In this document: piece by piece, positions 17,182 through 25,596 of the stretch
How positions within the stretch are numbered: the first letter of the stretch is position 1
Layout of the letters: the number at the start of each line of letters is the position of its first letter
From: Vibrio sinensis
GTDB lineage: Bacteria > Pseudomonadota > Gammaproteobacteria > Enterobacterales > Vibrionaceae
Assembly: GCF_003605645.1 (NCBI RefSeq)
Contig: NZ_QVMU01000002.1
Span: 62,001 to 126,000, forward strand
DNA length: 64,000 nt
Direction of reading: 5' to 3'
Made by a program: the position numbers and the translations under genes
Notes under the pieces: generated by a model
The model's database searches: none
The model's input: only the letters and a program-made list of their open reading frames with translations
Told to the model about the DNA's origin: nothing

Positions 17182-17667
17182 ATGAAAATCATCTACTTCG
17201 ACACGTTTAGTCTACTGTATTCTCACCAATACGTTGCTGCCAATGAAAGTGTTGCATGTGCTATTGAAGCGCATCGATTTAAGCCCGCTCAACTCTTCAT
17301 ACAAAATGTGCAGCCAGATCTAGAGGCAGCGAAAAAGTTAGAAGCATCAGCTTTAAAAAGTGGTTGCTTACTTTTCCCAACTGGAAACTATTACACTAAA
17401 GATTTGTTTATCGAAAATAACATATTTTCTGAACAATCCTTCGCTCCAGAAGTTGATTTGAGTCGACGAGTAAAACTCGATGATAGTAACTCTGTTCGAC
17501 GTTTAATTGCCCATGCTCACCTTTTAGAAGCTGAGTGGTTTGTCTGTGGTGATATCGGCTTCGAGGAGTTACTGTCCGCTTTCCCTCACCGATATTTACG
17601 AAGCAAATTTGGTGAGGGGGTTTCCGCAGAGCTTCTTGAAAAAATAGACCAGCTCAAAGATATCTAA
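17182..17667 (+). CDS. Conserved-looking hypothetical cytoplasmic protein
   Basis: A 161-residue soluble protein that I do not recognise. No signal peptide or membrane segment is visible. It opens with a strand-like MKIIYFDTFSLLY, has an Ala/Leu-rich helical middle and a WFVCGDIGFEELL segment near the C-terminus. The ATG at 17182 puts the predicted first strand at the N-terminus; an ATG six codons upstream (17164) is possible and neither has a strong Shine-Dalgarno. It stands alone between a DadA-like gene and tRNA-Tyr, with about 240 bp of gene-free sequence on its left and about 210 bp on its right. Codon use looks ordinary for the window. Confidence 0.65.
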   Translation: MKIIYFDTFSLLYSHQYVAANESVACAIEAHRFKPAQLFIQNVQPDLEAAKKLEASALKSGCLLFPTGNYYTKDLFIENNIFSEQSFAPEVDLSRRVKLDDSNSVRRLIAHAHLLEAEWFVCGDIGFEELLSAFPHRYLRSKFGEGVSAELLEKIDQLKDI

Positions 17668-17879
17668 ATGAATAAAATGAACTGAACCTCCACAGGCAAG
17701 TAAAGTCCGAGCGAGTATTAAAGCGTAATCAGTCATAACGAGCCTCCTCGCCTACTCTCTTTTGTCCCCTTTACCAGATGCTTAAAGTGAATTGGTAAAA
17801 TATTAATCAATTAAACGCGATGTCATCATTTTTGTTGTACATCGCCGATTAACTTCTGTTACTATCCTTAGCACAATAT

Positions 17880-17964
<85 letters not shown>

Positions 17965-17971
17965 TATTTAG

Positions 17972-17997
17972 AAGCCAGCTTTTTAGCTGGCTTTTTT
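17972..17997 (+). terminator. Terminator of tRNA-Tyr
   Basis: Stem AAGCCAGCT / AGCTGGCTT with a TTTT loop, followed by a T run, starting 8 nt after the CCA end. Confidence 0.88.
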
Positions 17998-18133
17998 CAT
18001 TCTATACCACTCCAAAAACCCACAAAAAAAAATATATTAATTAAAAACATACGGTTAACTTTAACTGTATTTTCTTTCCTTCTATTATTTTTACGTTGTG
18101 GTAGAGTGTGCGGTCAAGAAATGGGGAAATCAT

Positions 18134-20596
18134 ATGTTAACTTACGTTAGTTTATTTAGTTCTGCTGGCGTCGGCTGCTTTGGCTTAAAAGAAATTGGTT
18201 TTAAGTGTATAGCTACAGCTGAACTTTTAGAAAAACGCATTAAAATTCAACAATATAACCAGAAATGTGAGTACGATTCTGGCTATATATGCGGTGATCT
18301 AACTGAGCACAAAACACATGATACCTTGTACAGTGAAATTGCATCTTTCAAAGCCAAAAAGAAAATCAAGGATATAGACCTTGTTGTTGCGACGCCGCCT
18401 TGCCAAGGTATGAGTGTGGCAAACCATAAAAAAAACCAAGAGCTTGGAAGAAATTCACTGGTTGTTGAGTCATTACGCATCGTAAAAGACCAACAACCTA
18501 AGTTCTTTATCTTTGAGAATGTGAGTGCATTCTTAAAGTCTATCTGTACTGATCTCGATGGTGTTGATAAACCAATCCGAGAAGCGATCCATTCTAACTT
18601 GGCACCTGACTATTTGATTGAAAGTAAGGTGATCAATTTAAAAAACTATGGTGCTAATTCTAGTCGAACTCGCACACTTGTTATTGGTGTTCGTCGTGAT
18701 CAAAAAGGCGTAACTCCACTCGATCTTTACCCAGATTTCCGCCCTGAAAAAACACTGCATGAAGTGATCGGTCACCTACCATCACTAAAAACCATGGGCG
18801 AATTTTGTGAAGATGATATCTTCCACTCTTTCCGTCCTTATAAAGAGGATATGTATCCTTGGATTAAGGCTACCCCATATGGCAAAAGCGCCTTTGACAA
18901 CCCAGAAGACCACTTAAAACCTCACAAAGTCGTGGATGGTGAAATCGTCGTTAACCAAAGTAAAAATGGGGACAAATACCAGCGTCAAGTCTGGGAAAAA
19001 GTTGCGCCTTGTATCCATACTCGTAATGATTGTCTGCCAAGCCAAAATACCGTTCACCCGATCGATGATCGCGCGTTTAGTATTAGAGAGCTCATGTTGA
19101 TGATGTCTATCCCATCAACATTCCAATGGCTACCGAATAGCATGGTGCCAGCAAACTCAGCGGATTATGAGACCAAATTTCAGTTCAGAAAAAAGACCGA
19201 ATTTACTATTCGTCAATGTTTAGGCGAAGCAGTTCCGACAGCGGTTTTTGGTGAAATTGGTCAGAAAATTCAACAAATTGATGCGCCGAAACTATCGAAA
19301 AAACAAATCGATCAGACGATTAAACAACATCACCTTGAACAAATTGATCACCTCTGTGAATTCATTGAATTGAATTGGCGCAATTACACCCGCCAAGACA
19401 TGTTCAAAATTTGCGAACTCGCTAATGCAGAAAGATTGCATACTGCTGCTTATTACACTGATCAAGAAATCTGTTTCTCGGCCATTTCACCATTGCCTGA
19501 TATTTCAGCTGAAGAGGTTCGTATTTTAGAACCCTCGGTAGGAGTGGGTAACTTCCTGCATCAGATCGTGAAAAAGTATCAAGGCAAACGTCTCATCATT
19601 GATTGTGTCGATATTAATAAAGATTCAATCAAACTGTGCCAACTGCTTGTCGAGAAGTACTTGCCAAGCGATAGCGTGACGTTCAATTTCTATCACGAAG
19701 ATTTTCTTCTTTGGGATACAAAGAAAAAATATGATGTTGTTATCGGCAACCCGCCATACATGAAAATCAAAGATAGTGAATTACTGTCAATGTATAGACG
19801 TGGTTTGTCTAACCAAAATACCAATAACATTTTCTCTTTCTTTATCGAGAAATGTAGCCAATTGGCTAAGCATGTCTCGCTAATTGTACCGAAAGCTCTG
19901 TTGAACGCGCCTGAGTATATCAAGACACGAAACCTACTTGAGTCCTACACGTTACTGCACATTAATGATTACAATGAAAAAGCATTCGATGTAAAAATCG
20001 AGACAGTATCGATTACTTTTAGCACGATCAAATCGAAGAAAGATAAGAAAGTGACGGTTTATTCTTACCTGAACAAACAGTTTTTCTCACTGGATCAAGA
20101 GTACCTAACTCACACGTTCTTCAATAGTTGGCTTTTGTACCGAAATGATTGGTTTGATGAAATCTTCGAAACATTGACGTTTGGAAAATTCAAAGTATTC
20201 CGAGACCGCCAGATTACTAAACAACATACGAAAGCCAGTGGTAAATACCGCGTGATAAAATCTCGTAATATTGGTAATGGTGAAATCAAAAATATTGAAG
20301 ATTACGATTGCTATGTGGATGATATCGGCGATTTTGCTGTTAAGAAATACTTAGATTCTGATGTTATCTTGGTACCTAACTTAACTTACAACCCTCGCGC
20401 AGCTCGTTTACCCAAAGGTAGCATCGCAGATGGTTCAGCCGCGATTTTGTATTCGATTGATAAAGTGAGAGATGAAGATATCGAGTACTTTTCAAGTAGC
20501 GAGTTTAATCACTTCTATCGTATTGCTCGAAACTACGGAACACGCTCAATGAACATTGACAGCGTCTCTGTAAACTACTTTGGTGTGAAAATATAA
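18134..20596 (+). CDS. Fused C5-cytosine / N6-adenine DNA methyltransferase
   Basis: An 820-residue protein holding two complete methyltransferase cores. Residues 1-375: C5-cytosine type, with motif I SLFSSAGVGCFG (6-17), motif IV TPPCQG with catalytic Cys90, ENV at 128-130, an SRTR motif VIII at 177-180, and a motif IX-like RAFSIRELMLMMSIPSTF near 313-330. Residues about 430-650: N6-adenine gamma type, with EPSVGVGNF (466-474) and catalytic NPPY (539-542). The final 170 residues resemble a TaqI-type target recognition domain (KYRVIKSRNIGNG, SVNYFGVKI). The ATG at 18134 follows GGGGA; an upstream in-frame GTG is unlikely. It converges on two nuclease-like genes across a shared terminator, so it is the modification part of a restriction system. 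Confidence 0.93.
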   Translation: MLTYVSLFSSAGVGCFGLKEIGFKCIATAELLEKRIKIQQYNQKCEYDSGYICGDLTEHKTHDTLYSEIASFKAKKKIKDIDLVVATPPCQGMSVANHKKNQELGRNSLVVESLRIVKDQQPKFFIFENVSAFLKSICTDLDGVDKPIREAIHSNLAPDYLIESKVINLKNYGANSSRTRTLVIGVRRDQKGVTPLDLYPDFRPEKTLHEVIGHLPSLKTMGEFCEDDIFHSFRPYKEDMYPWIKATPYGKSAFDNPEDHLKPHKVVDGEIVVNQSKNGDKYQRQVWEKVAPCIHTRNDCLPSQNTVHPIDDRAFSIRELMLMMSIPSTFQWLPNSMVPANSADYETKFQFRKKTEFTIRQCLGEAVPTAVFGEIGQKIQQIDAPKLSKKQIDQTIKQHHLEQIDHLCEFIELNWRNYTRQDMFKICELANAERLHTAAYYTDQEICFSAISPLPDISAEEVRILEPSVGVGNFLHQIVKKYQGKRLIIDCVDINKDSIKLCQLLVEKYLPSDSVTFNFYHEDFLLWDTKKKYDVVIGNPPYMKIKDSELLSMYRRGLSNQNTNNIFSFFIEKCSQLAKHVSLIVPKALLNAPEYIKTRNLLESYTLLHINDYNEKAFDVKIETVSITFSTIKSKKDKKVTVYSYLNKQFFSLDQEYLTHTFFNSWLLYRNDWFDEIFETLTFGKFKVFRDRQITKQHTKASGKYRVIKSRNIGNGEIKNIEDYDCYVDDIGDFAVKKYLDSDVILVPNLTYNPRAARLPKGSIADGSAAILYSIDKVRDEDIEYFSSSEFNHFYRIARNYGTRSMNIDSVSVNYFGVKI

Positions 20597-20598
20597 CA

Positions 20599-20629
20599 AA
20601 ATAGGCCGGTTCTACCGGCCTATTTTTTA
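20599..20629. terminator. Bidirectional terminator between methyltransferase and nuclease genes
   Basis: Stem ATAGGCCGGT / ACCGGCCTAT with a TCT loop and a T6 run on the plus strand; A runs on the left serve the minus strand. It overlaps the stop of the leftward nuclease-like gene. Confidence 0.88.
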
Positions 20630-21193
20630 TCGGTATGCGTTTAACTGAGCAATGCTACGTAGGCTCGACGTTCTCACTGGCGCACCTGGTGATGGATAAG
20701 ATTTGCCGTATGGGGTGATCGTCGTTGGCCGATAATTATCTTGTATATACTTGCCTTCAACAAAGCCGACTGGGAACCATATCTCTGGGTTTTCTCTAAT
20801 GATCAAACCAAAGACAACCAAGTCATACTTTTCGAGCAAATTAAACTGCCCCTCACTGTACAAACGTCGACCGTATGGTTGATCGTCTCTAATAGTTCTA
20901 TTTAATATTCTCTCAAAAAACACTTTAGGAACGGTTTCGGTTTTCACATCAATGGATAAGTTATTGAGCTTGAAATCACAATCATCAATGGTTAAGTAGT
21001 TTTCTCTGATGTTACTTCGCCAATCAACGCCCATTAATTGGCAAAAAGCAAACTCGCCTAAGAACCCGATATGATTACGTTCCTCAGATGTGAGGTGTTT
21101 AACTTCAAAGTGATGCTTAATATACTTCTCTCTCTTTTGCGACTCTCTGGTAGCCGCATCTCTCATCTCTTGTGTAAAACGAACTCCGTCCAT
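20627..21193 (-). CDS. Putative PD-(D/E)XK-type nuclease of the restriction cassette
   Basis: A 188-residue cytoplasmic protein. The pattern FLGEFAF (Glu47), then DFK (Asp73) and IDVKTE (Asp82, Lys84) fits a PD-(D/E)XK nuclease core with a GxxGE-type N-terminal acid; this is motif reading, not an alignment. The start ATG lies 13 nt after the stop of the HNH gene, so the two are one transcription unit. It may be a second restriction subunit, a nickase or a repair-type accessory like Vsr, though it does not show clear Vsr motifs. The C-terminal 40 residues (RPTTITPYGKSYPSPGAPVR) are Pro/Gly-rich and probably irregular. Confidence 0.8.
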   Translation of the reverse strand: MDGVRFTQEMRDAATRESQKREKYIKHHFEVKHLTSEERNHIGFLGEFAFCQLMGVDWRSNIRENYLTIDDCDFKLNNLSIDVKTETVPKVFFERILNRTIRDDQPYGRRLYSEGQFNLLEKYDLVVFGLIIRENPEIWFPVGFVEGKYIQDNYRPTTITPYGKSYPSPGAPVRTSSLRSIAQLNAYR

Positions 21194-21206
21194 GTTGTTT
21201 TCCTTT

Positions 21207-22397
21207 TTAACTGACGTACTCAGTGGCCAAAATGTTTTTCATATCCTGAAAAGACATATTGTTTTTTAGCAGCTCTTTTTCTAAACCCGTATTTACAACA
21301 TTGACAAATTTACTCTTACTATAAAAGTCATCTTCCCAATATTCAGACTCTTCAATCGAGTCAATCTTACTTAAAAGACAAACAAGCTGATATGGCTTGC
21401 TAATTCGTTGAGTATTACCGCCTAAATGTGCATAGGAATAGTGCTGAGATGGCGTTAGTAGAATCAGGTTTTCTAACGTATCTGATAACTCACGAAACTC
21501 GCTCTTCATAAAAATATGATGGGCATGAATAGCTGGCTCATGCAGGAATCGATGCGTTTCACTTTTCTGTTTGTGATGTTTTTTAATCTGGCGTTTAGCC
21601 TTTTCAACTTGATAAGTTTCAGAGGTTGATTCTTCACCAAGATCGATTAGATAAGCTTTTCTTGGCTGATCTTTTGGCTTTTGTACATCACGAAAGTTAA
21701 CTCGGTTATAAAACAGTTCCGAGTATTGAATAACACTTTTGGAAATCCGCCCTTTTGACGTACCAAAACTCTTACGGCTAAAAGCCAATGGATTAATGAT
21801 TTTGGTAAAAATCCGAGAGGTTTCTGTCTCTCCATTAATTGGTGTGTTATCAATAATGAATTGAATGTATTTCTCTTTCAGATTGGCAAAGGAATCTTTG
21901 CTTGGCGCATGGAAAAAACCATCAAATAACGCTTTTAAACCACTCGCTTCAATGATGCTTTCTAAATAATTAATTAAAAACTTTAACGCTTTATCATCAC
22001 TGACTGAGATATATTCAAGCACTTCTCGGTTATTCAGTTGGAACAGCGCGCCTCGATCTCTGGTGCCGATTTCCGAAATAATGCCTGCATAATCAAGTAG
22101 CTTGATCGGCTGGGAAAAAACCTTATCGTATTCGCTTCGCGATCCAACATCCGTTGGCGACGGTTTTTGGAATTTATTCACCATCACATCAATAGCAAAT
22201 TCGCTATTCCAAATCTCTCTAATCGTGAAATCTTGCTTTTGTTCAGTATCAAGATACTCAAGAATCGATTCAGCAACAGAGGAAAGTACGTCTGGGGTAC
22301 ATTTTTGATCAATGAATCTCGCATTGTTGGTTTTCCTAATATCGAGCTCTTGATTCGACAAATGGGTATTAATCGTTGTTATAATATTTTTTAGCAT
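21207..22397 (-). CDS. HNH endonuclease, probable restriction enzyme
   Basis: A 396-residue protein with an HNH (beta-beta-alpha-metal) core near its C-terminus: HAHHIFMKSEF (His293-His294), then LENLILLTPSQH with Asn310 and His319, the standard HH...N...H layout. The N-terminal 280 residues hold charged helices and a possible winged-helix-like region (residues 55-130, with NREVLEY), which could be the DNA-recognition part. A basic stretch KAKRQIKKHHKQK precedes the HNH fold. It is first in a two-gene leftward unit opposing the dual methyltransferase, so a restriction endonuclease role is the natural reading. Some type IIS enzymes such as MnlI are HNH enzymes paired with one C5 and one N6-adenine methyltransferase. 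Confidence 0.88.
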   Translation of the reverse strand: MLKNIITTINTHLSNQELDIRKTNNARFIDQKCTPDVLSSVAESILEYLDTEQKQDFTIREIWNSEFAIDVMVNKFQKPSPTDVGSRSEYDKVFSQPIKLLDYAGIISEIGTRDRGALFQLNNREVLEYISVSDDKALKFLINYLESIIEASGLKALFDGFFHAPSKDSFANLKEKYIQFIIDNTPINGETETSRIFTKIINPLAFSRKSFGTSKGRISKSVIQYSELFYNRVNFRDVQKPKDQPRKAYLIDLGEESTSETYQVEKAKRQIKKHHKQKSETHRFLHEPAIHAHHIFMKSEFRELSDTLENLILLTPSQHYSYAHLGGNTQRISKPYQLVCLLSKIDSIEESEYWEDDFYSKSKFVNVVNTGLEKELLKNNMSFQDMKNILATEYVS

Positions 22398-22728
22398 CGT
22401 GATACTACTGACCGTTGATTGATAGTGGATTATCGGTTGGCTGTTTTATGTGTCGCTTCTTATATCATTTTGACTAAGTGCTTCTCACTTTAGTCAAGAG
22501 CAAGCGTTTCGATAACAAACTAGCATAAAATCCTAGCGGAACCGCACTTCTCTATAGCCATACTCTAACCGCGACCAGCACTTATTGGAACTCCCTCTTT
22601 CAAACTCTGTATTTCAAAATACCATTACAAGGTCAACGCAACAGTTCGTCGAAATCCCTTTAGAATCAAACGTTCAACAAACGAAAATTGGAGTATGATT
22701 ATAGGGAGGAACTTTTGAGGGTAAGATT
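22398..22728. promoter_or_regulatory. Gap between nuclease operon and mscS-like gene, with a hairpin
   Basis: This 331-bp region holds the promoters of two divergent units and no supported gene. A clear inverted repeat, TTGACTAAGTG (22470-22480) and CACTTTAGTCAA (22486-22497), with one extra T and a 5-nt loop, lies 73 nt upstream of the HNH start. It lacks a T run, so an operator is more likely than a terminator. No controller (C) protein gene is visible. Confidence 0.5.
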
Positions 22729-24000
22729 TTGTTAGAGCACCATATTCGCAATTACATTTCACATAAGCTAACCACCGTAGGCATTAATAGCGATCCCTAT
22801 GGCATAGAGCTAACCAGTGTGTTTTTAGTCGCAAGCCTCGCTACAGCCGGCATTAGCTATTTGATCGTCCATCATCTAATTGTTCGTTCGGTAAAAAATG
22901 TTCTACAAAAAACCAATAAACCACTCTCCGAGAGTTTAGCCAAATACGATTTACTCGGGAAAATATCCTTACTTGTCCCGATCATGATTCTGGATGTTTT
23001 GGTTCCAATATCCGTTGGACACTATAGCTTGCTCGCCAATATCCTAGACCGACTATTAAGCATTCTAATTTTGTTTATGATTGTTTGGGTGATATTCGCT
23101 CTTTTAGATGCTCTCAACGATATCGCTACATTCAAAGGCATTACACGGAAAATGCCTATCAAGAGTTTCGTACAGCTCATTAAGTTGTTTACCTTTTTCG
23201 TTGGCGTGGTGATCTTCATCTCTATTCTCGCTAACGAATCACCGCTGATTTTCTTATCCGGCCTTGGGGTAGCTACCGGTTTTGTCATGTTGGTATTTAA
23301 AGACACCATACTTGGGTTTGTGGCGGGCATTCAGCTTTCAGCTAACCGTATGATCAGCCTAAATGACTGGATTCAAATGAGTGCTTATGGCGCAAATGGT
23401 ACTGTTGAAGAGATATCATTAACGACCGTGAAAGTACGTAACTTTGATAACACCGTTAGCATGTTGCCAGCCTATGCCTTAGTACAAAATGCATTTATTA
23501 ACTGGCAAGGAATGTCTGACTCCGGTGGTCGACGCATTGAACGCTCCGTCAATATTGATGTCACATCAATCCGTTTTATGAGTGACGATGAGATCGAATC
23601 GATGAAAAAAATTCGGATTTTACGCCAATATATCTATGAGAAAATGCGCGAAATTAGTGATTACAATGATGAACTAGACGCAGAGGATCATGGAACGGGC
23701 AATCTTCGCCAGATGACAAATCTCGGCCTATTTAGAGCCTATGTGAATGCCTACCTACGTTCAAATAAAGACATTCATCAATATATGTTGATTATGGTTC
23801 GCCAACTCCAACCCACGCCAGAGGGGATCCCACTTCAAGTTTATGCTTTTTGTAATAGTGTCGACTGGGCAGTTTATGAGGGAGTACAAGCAGACCTCTT
23901 TGATCATATTTATTCGATTATGCCCATGTTTGGCCTACGTCCTTACCAAGCTATCACCAGTAACGACGCAGCGAGTATAGGCATACGACAAATTACCTAG
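22729..24000 (+). CDS. MscS-family mechanosensitive channel, YbdG-type
   Basis: A 423-residue inner-membrane channel that opens under membrane tension. It looks like E. coli YbdG (MscM, about 415 residues) along its length: five hydrophobic segments in residues 20-200, the pore-lining FVMLVFKDTILGFVAGIQLSANRMI region, then the soluble beta domain with NDWIQMSAYGANGTVEEI and VKVRNFDNT, and the conserved RRIERSVNIDVTSIRF and FRAYVNAYLR segments. Translation begins at a TTG with GAGG upstream; no ATG nearby fits. It is a lone gene, bounded by a terminator on the right. Confidence 0.93.
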   Translation: MLEHHIRNYISHKLTTVGINSDPYGIELTSVFLVASLATAGISYLIVHHLIVRSVKNVLQKTNKPLSESLAKYDLLGKISLLVPIMILDVLVPISVGHYSLLANILDRLLSILILFMIVWVIFALLDALNDIATFKGITRKMPIKSFVQLIKLFTFFVGVVIFISILANESPLIFLSGLGVATGFVMLVFKDTILGFVAGIQLSANRMISLNDWIQMSAYGANGTVEEISLTTVKVRNFDNTVSMLPAYALVQNAFINWQGMSDSGGRRIERSVNIDVTSIRFMSDDEIESMKKIRILRQYIYEKMREISDYNDELDAEDHGTGNLRQMTNLGLFRAYVNAYLRSNKDIHQYMLIMVRQLQPTPEGIPLQVYAFCNSVDWAVYEGVQADLFDHIYSIMPMFGLRPYQAITSNDAASIGIRQIT

Positions 24001-24052
24001 CGTCCTTAGTTATTCTGTCATAGTGGATAAATAATACTCATGATGTCGCGAT

Positions 24053-24081
24053 AAGATGGCAACCTAAGGTTGCCATCTTTT
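24053..24081 (+). terminator. Terminator of the mscS-like gene
   Basis: Stem AAGATGGCAACC / GGTTGCCATCTT with a TAA loop, followed by TTT. Confidence 0.88.
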
Positions 24082-24391
24082 TCACTCTTAACAAGCTCGA
24101 TTTTGTCATGAGATGGCAAATTAGGATGAATCCAGACCTAAATTAGGATCAAACTTTAACCATATAAAATCAGTTTTATCATTAACACATCTACTCATGA
24201 AATATCTATCTGTTCTCACTGAAGTTTCAATAATAAATAGAGGTTAAAGTCACACTTTAGGCCTAATCTCAGGAAAACCTAGTATATGAAACTTATCTTT
24301 TATCTTAAGATTGAACGCAATATTACAGTTTGTCGTACGGTTTTTTTGTCACTAAACCGTTTAATAAAGAGATTGAAACAAGGCGAGTAGG
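24082..24391. other. Gene-free region upstream of the GGDEF gene
   Basis: About 310 bp, AT-rich. An AAATTAGGAT sequence occurs twice about 22 bp apart near 24118. No riboswitch-like conserved core, promoter or small gene could be supported. Confidence 0.5.
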
Positions 24392-25495
24392 ATGAACAAT
24401 CATATAGATTATTATGATGATGAAGTTAATGATTTGCATGATATTTCATATCTATTAGGCCATGCCAAATCTCAAGATGAGATGTTCAAAATTGCTATCG
24501 AGCAATCCATTCTTAAATTAAACATTGATCGAATGGCAATATTTTTGATTACCGGCGAGGATTCCGTACAAGGGACATATGGCACAGATACAGAAGGTAA
24601 TGTCGTCAACGAAAGTTACTTTACTTCAACCATCAAAGAACATGCTTTTGCATGGGAAATGATTCAAGATCGTACCTATATTGGCTTCAATAAGAACACG
24701 ACTTTACTTCATGACTTTGAACACGTAGGCATTGGCTGGAATGGTTATGTTACGCTCTGGGATGGTAGTGATCCTATCGGGTGGATTGCTTGTGATAATT
24801 TACTTTCCAAAGCTCCTTTAACAAACAAACAAGTCAATACATTGAAAATGCTTGGTTTTGTTGTATCGCAACATGTAGTGCGAAGCCGATACCAAGAGAA
24901 GCTGATCCGGATTAATGTTGAGTTAGAAGTCAAAACCAAACAGCTGGAATATTTAACCAGTGAATTAGAAGCAATGGCCTTTATCGATCCTTTAACTTTG
25001 GTCAAGAACCGACGTGCTCTCGATCTTTATTTAAGAGAAATATGGATTAAATCAAGCACTGAAAATAAACCCGTTTCTGTATTAATGATTGATATTGATA
25101 ATTTCAAGCTACTCAATGATAGCCATGGCCACCTCGCTGGTGACCGATGCCTACAGACGATCGCGAATTTATTAAATAACCTCGTTTCTGAAAATGATCG
25201 TATTTTAGCTCGCTATGGCGGTGAGGAATTTGTTTTTGCTTTTCTCGATATCAATAAAGAAAGGCTGATTGAAATAGCCGCTCTTATTTTAGACAAAGTC
25301 AGAGATCTAAAAATCCCCCACCCTTACAACATGATTAATGACTATGTGACTGTGAGCGTTGGTGGAGCATTAATGCAACCAACACCAAACAGACAGTATC
25401 TAGAACTAGTCAAAAATGCGGATGTTGCGCTCTATAAAGCCAAAGAAGATGGTAAAAATAGATACTCTATCTTCCCTGAAAGTGATTCGTTTTAA
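24392..25495 (+). CDS. Diguanylate cyclase with N-terminal GAF-like sensor
   Basis: Makes cyclic di-GMP from two GTP. The 367-residue protein has an N-terminal GAF-like domain (about 15-170, with the core FKIAIEQSILKLNIDRMAIF), a short coiled linker (VELEVKTKQLEYLTSELEAM) and a C-terminal GGDEF domain starting at DPLTLVKNRRALD. The active-site loop reads RYGGEEF near residues 274-280, a functional variant. An RxxD inhibitory-site arginine is not evident before it (SENDRIL), so product inhibition may be absent. No membrane segment is seen, so it is cytosolic. The start ATG follows an AGGCGAGTAGG-type region. It is a single gene with no obvious partner. Confidence 0.93.
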   Translation: MNNHIDYYDDEVNDLHDISYLLGHAKSQDEMFKIAIEQSILKLNIDRMAIFLITGEDSVQGTYGTDTEGNVVNESYFTSTIKEHAFAWEMIQDRTYIGFNKNTTLLHDFEHVGIGWNGYVTLWDGSDPIGWIACDNLLSKAPLTNKQVNTLKMLGFVVSQHVVRSRYQEKLIRINVELEVKTKQLEYLTSELEAMAFIDPLTLVKNRRALDLYLREIWIKSSTENKPVSVLMIDIDNFKLLNDSHGHLAGDRCLQTIANLLNNLVSENDRILARYGGEEFVFAFLDINKERLIEIAALILDKVRDLKIPHPYNMINDYVTVSVGGALMQPTPNRQYLELVKNADVALYKAKEDGKNRYSIFPESDSF

Positions 25496-25518
25496 CTCCA
25501 TTGAAAAGATAAACTACG

Positions 25519-25542
25519 AAAAAAAACTCACACAAGGTGAGC
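25519..25542 (-). terminator. Probable terminator of the leftward TAXI/BKACE unit
   Basis: On the minus strand CTCAC, a 5-nt loop and GTGAG are followed by a run of eight T. The stem is short but the U-tract is strong. It lies 55 nt past the TAXI gene stop. Confidence 0.6.
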
Positions 25543-25596
25543 TCTTTATCCTAAATAGCATTTGCTAAGCTTGTCATCGTGTTTTTCTATCAAAGA

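Noticed and set aside
24082..24391. Cyclic di-GMP riboswitch upstream of the diguanylate cyclase
   Set aside because: The conserved GEMM core could not be found on either strand.
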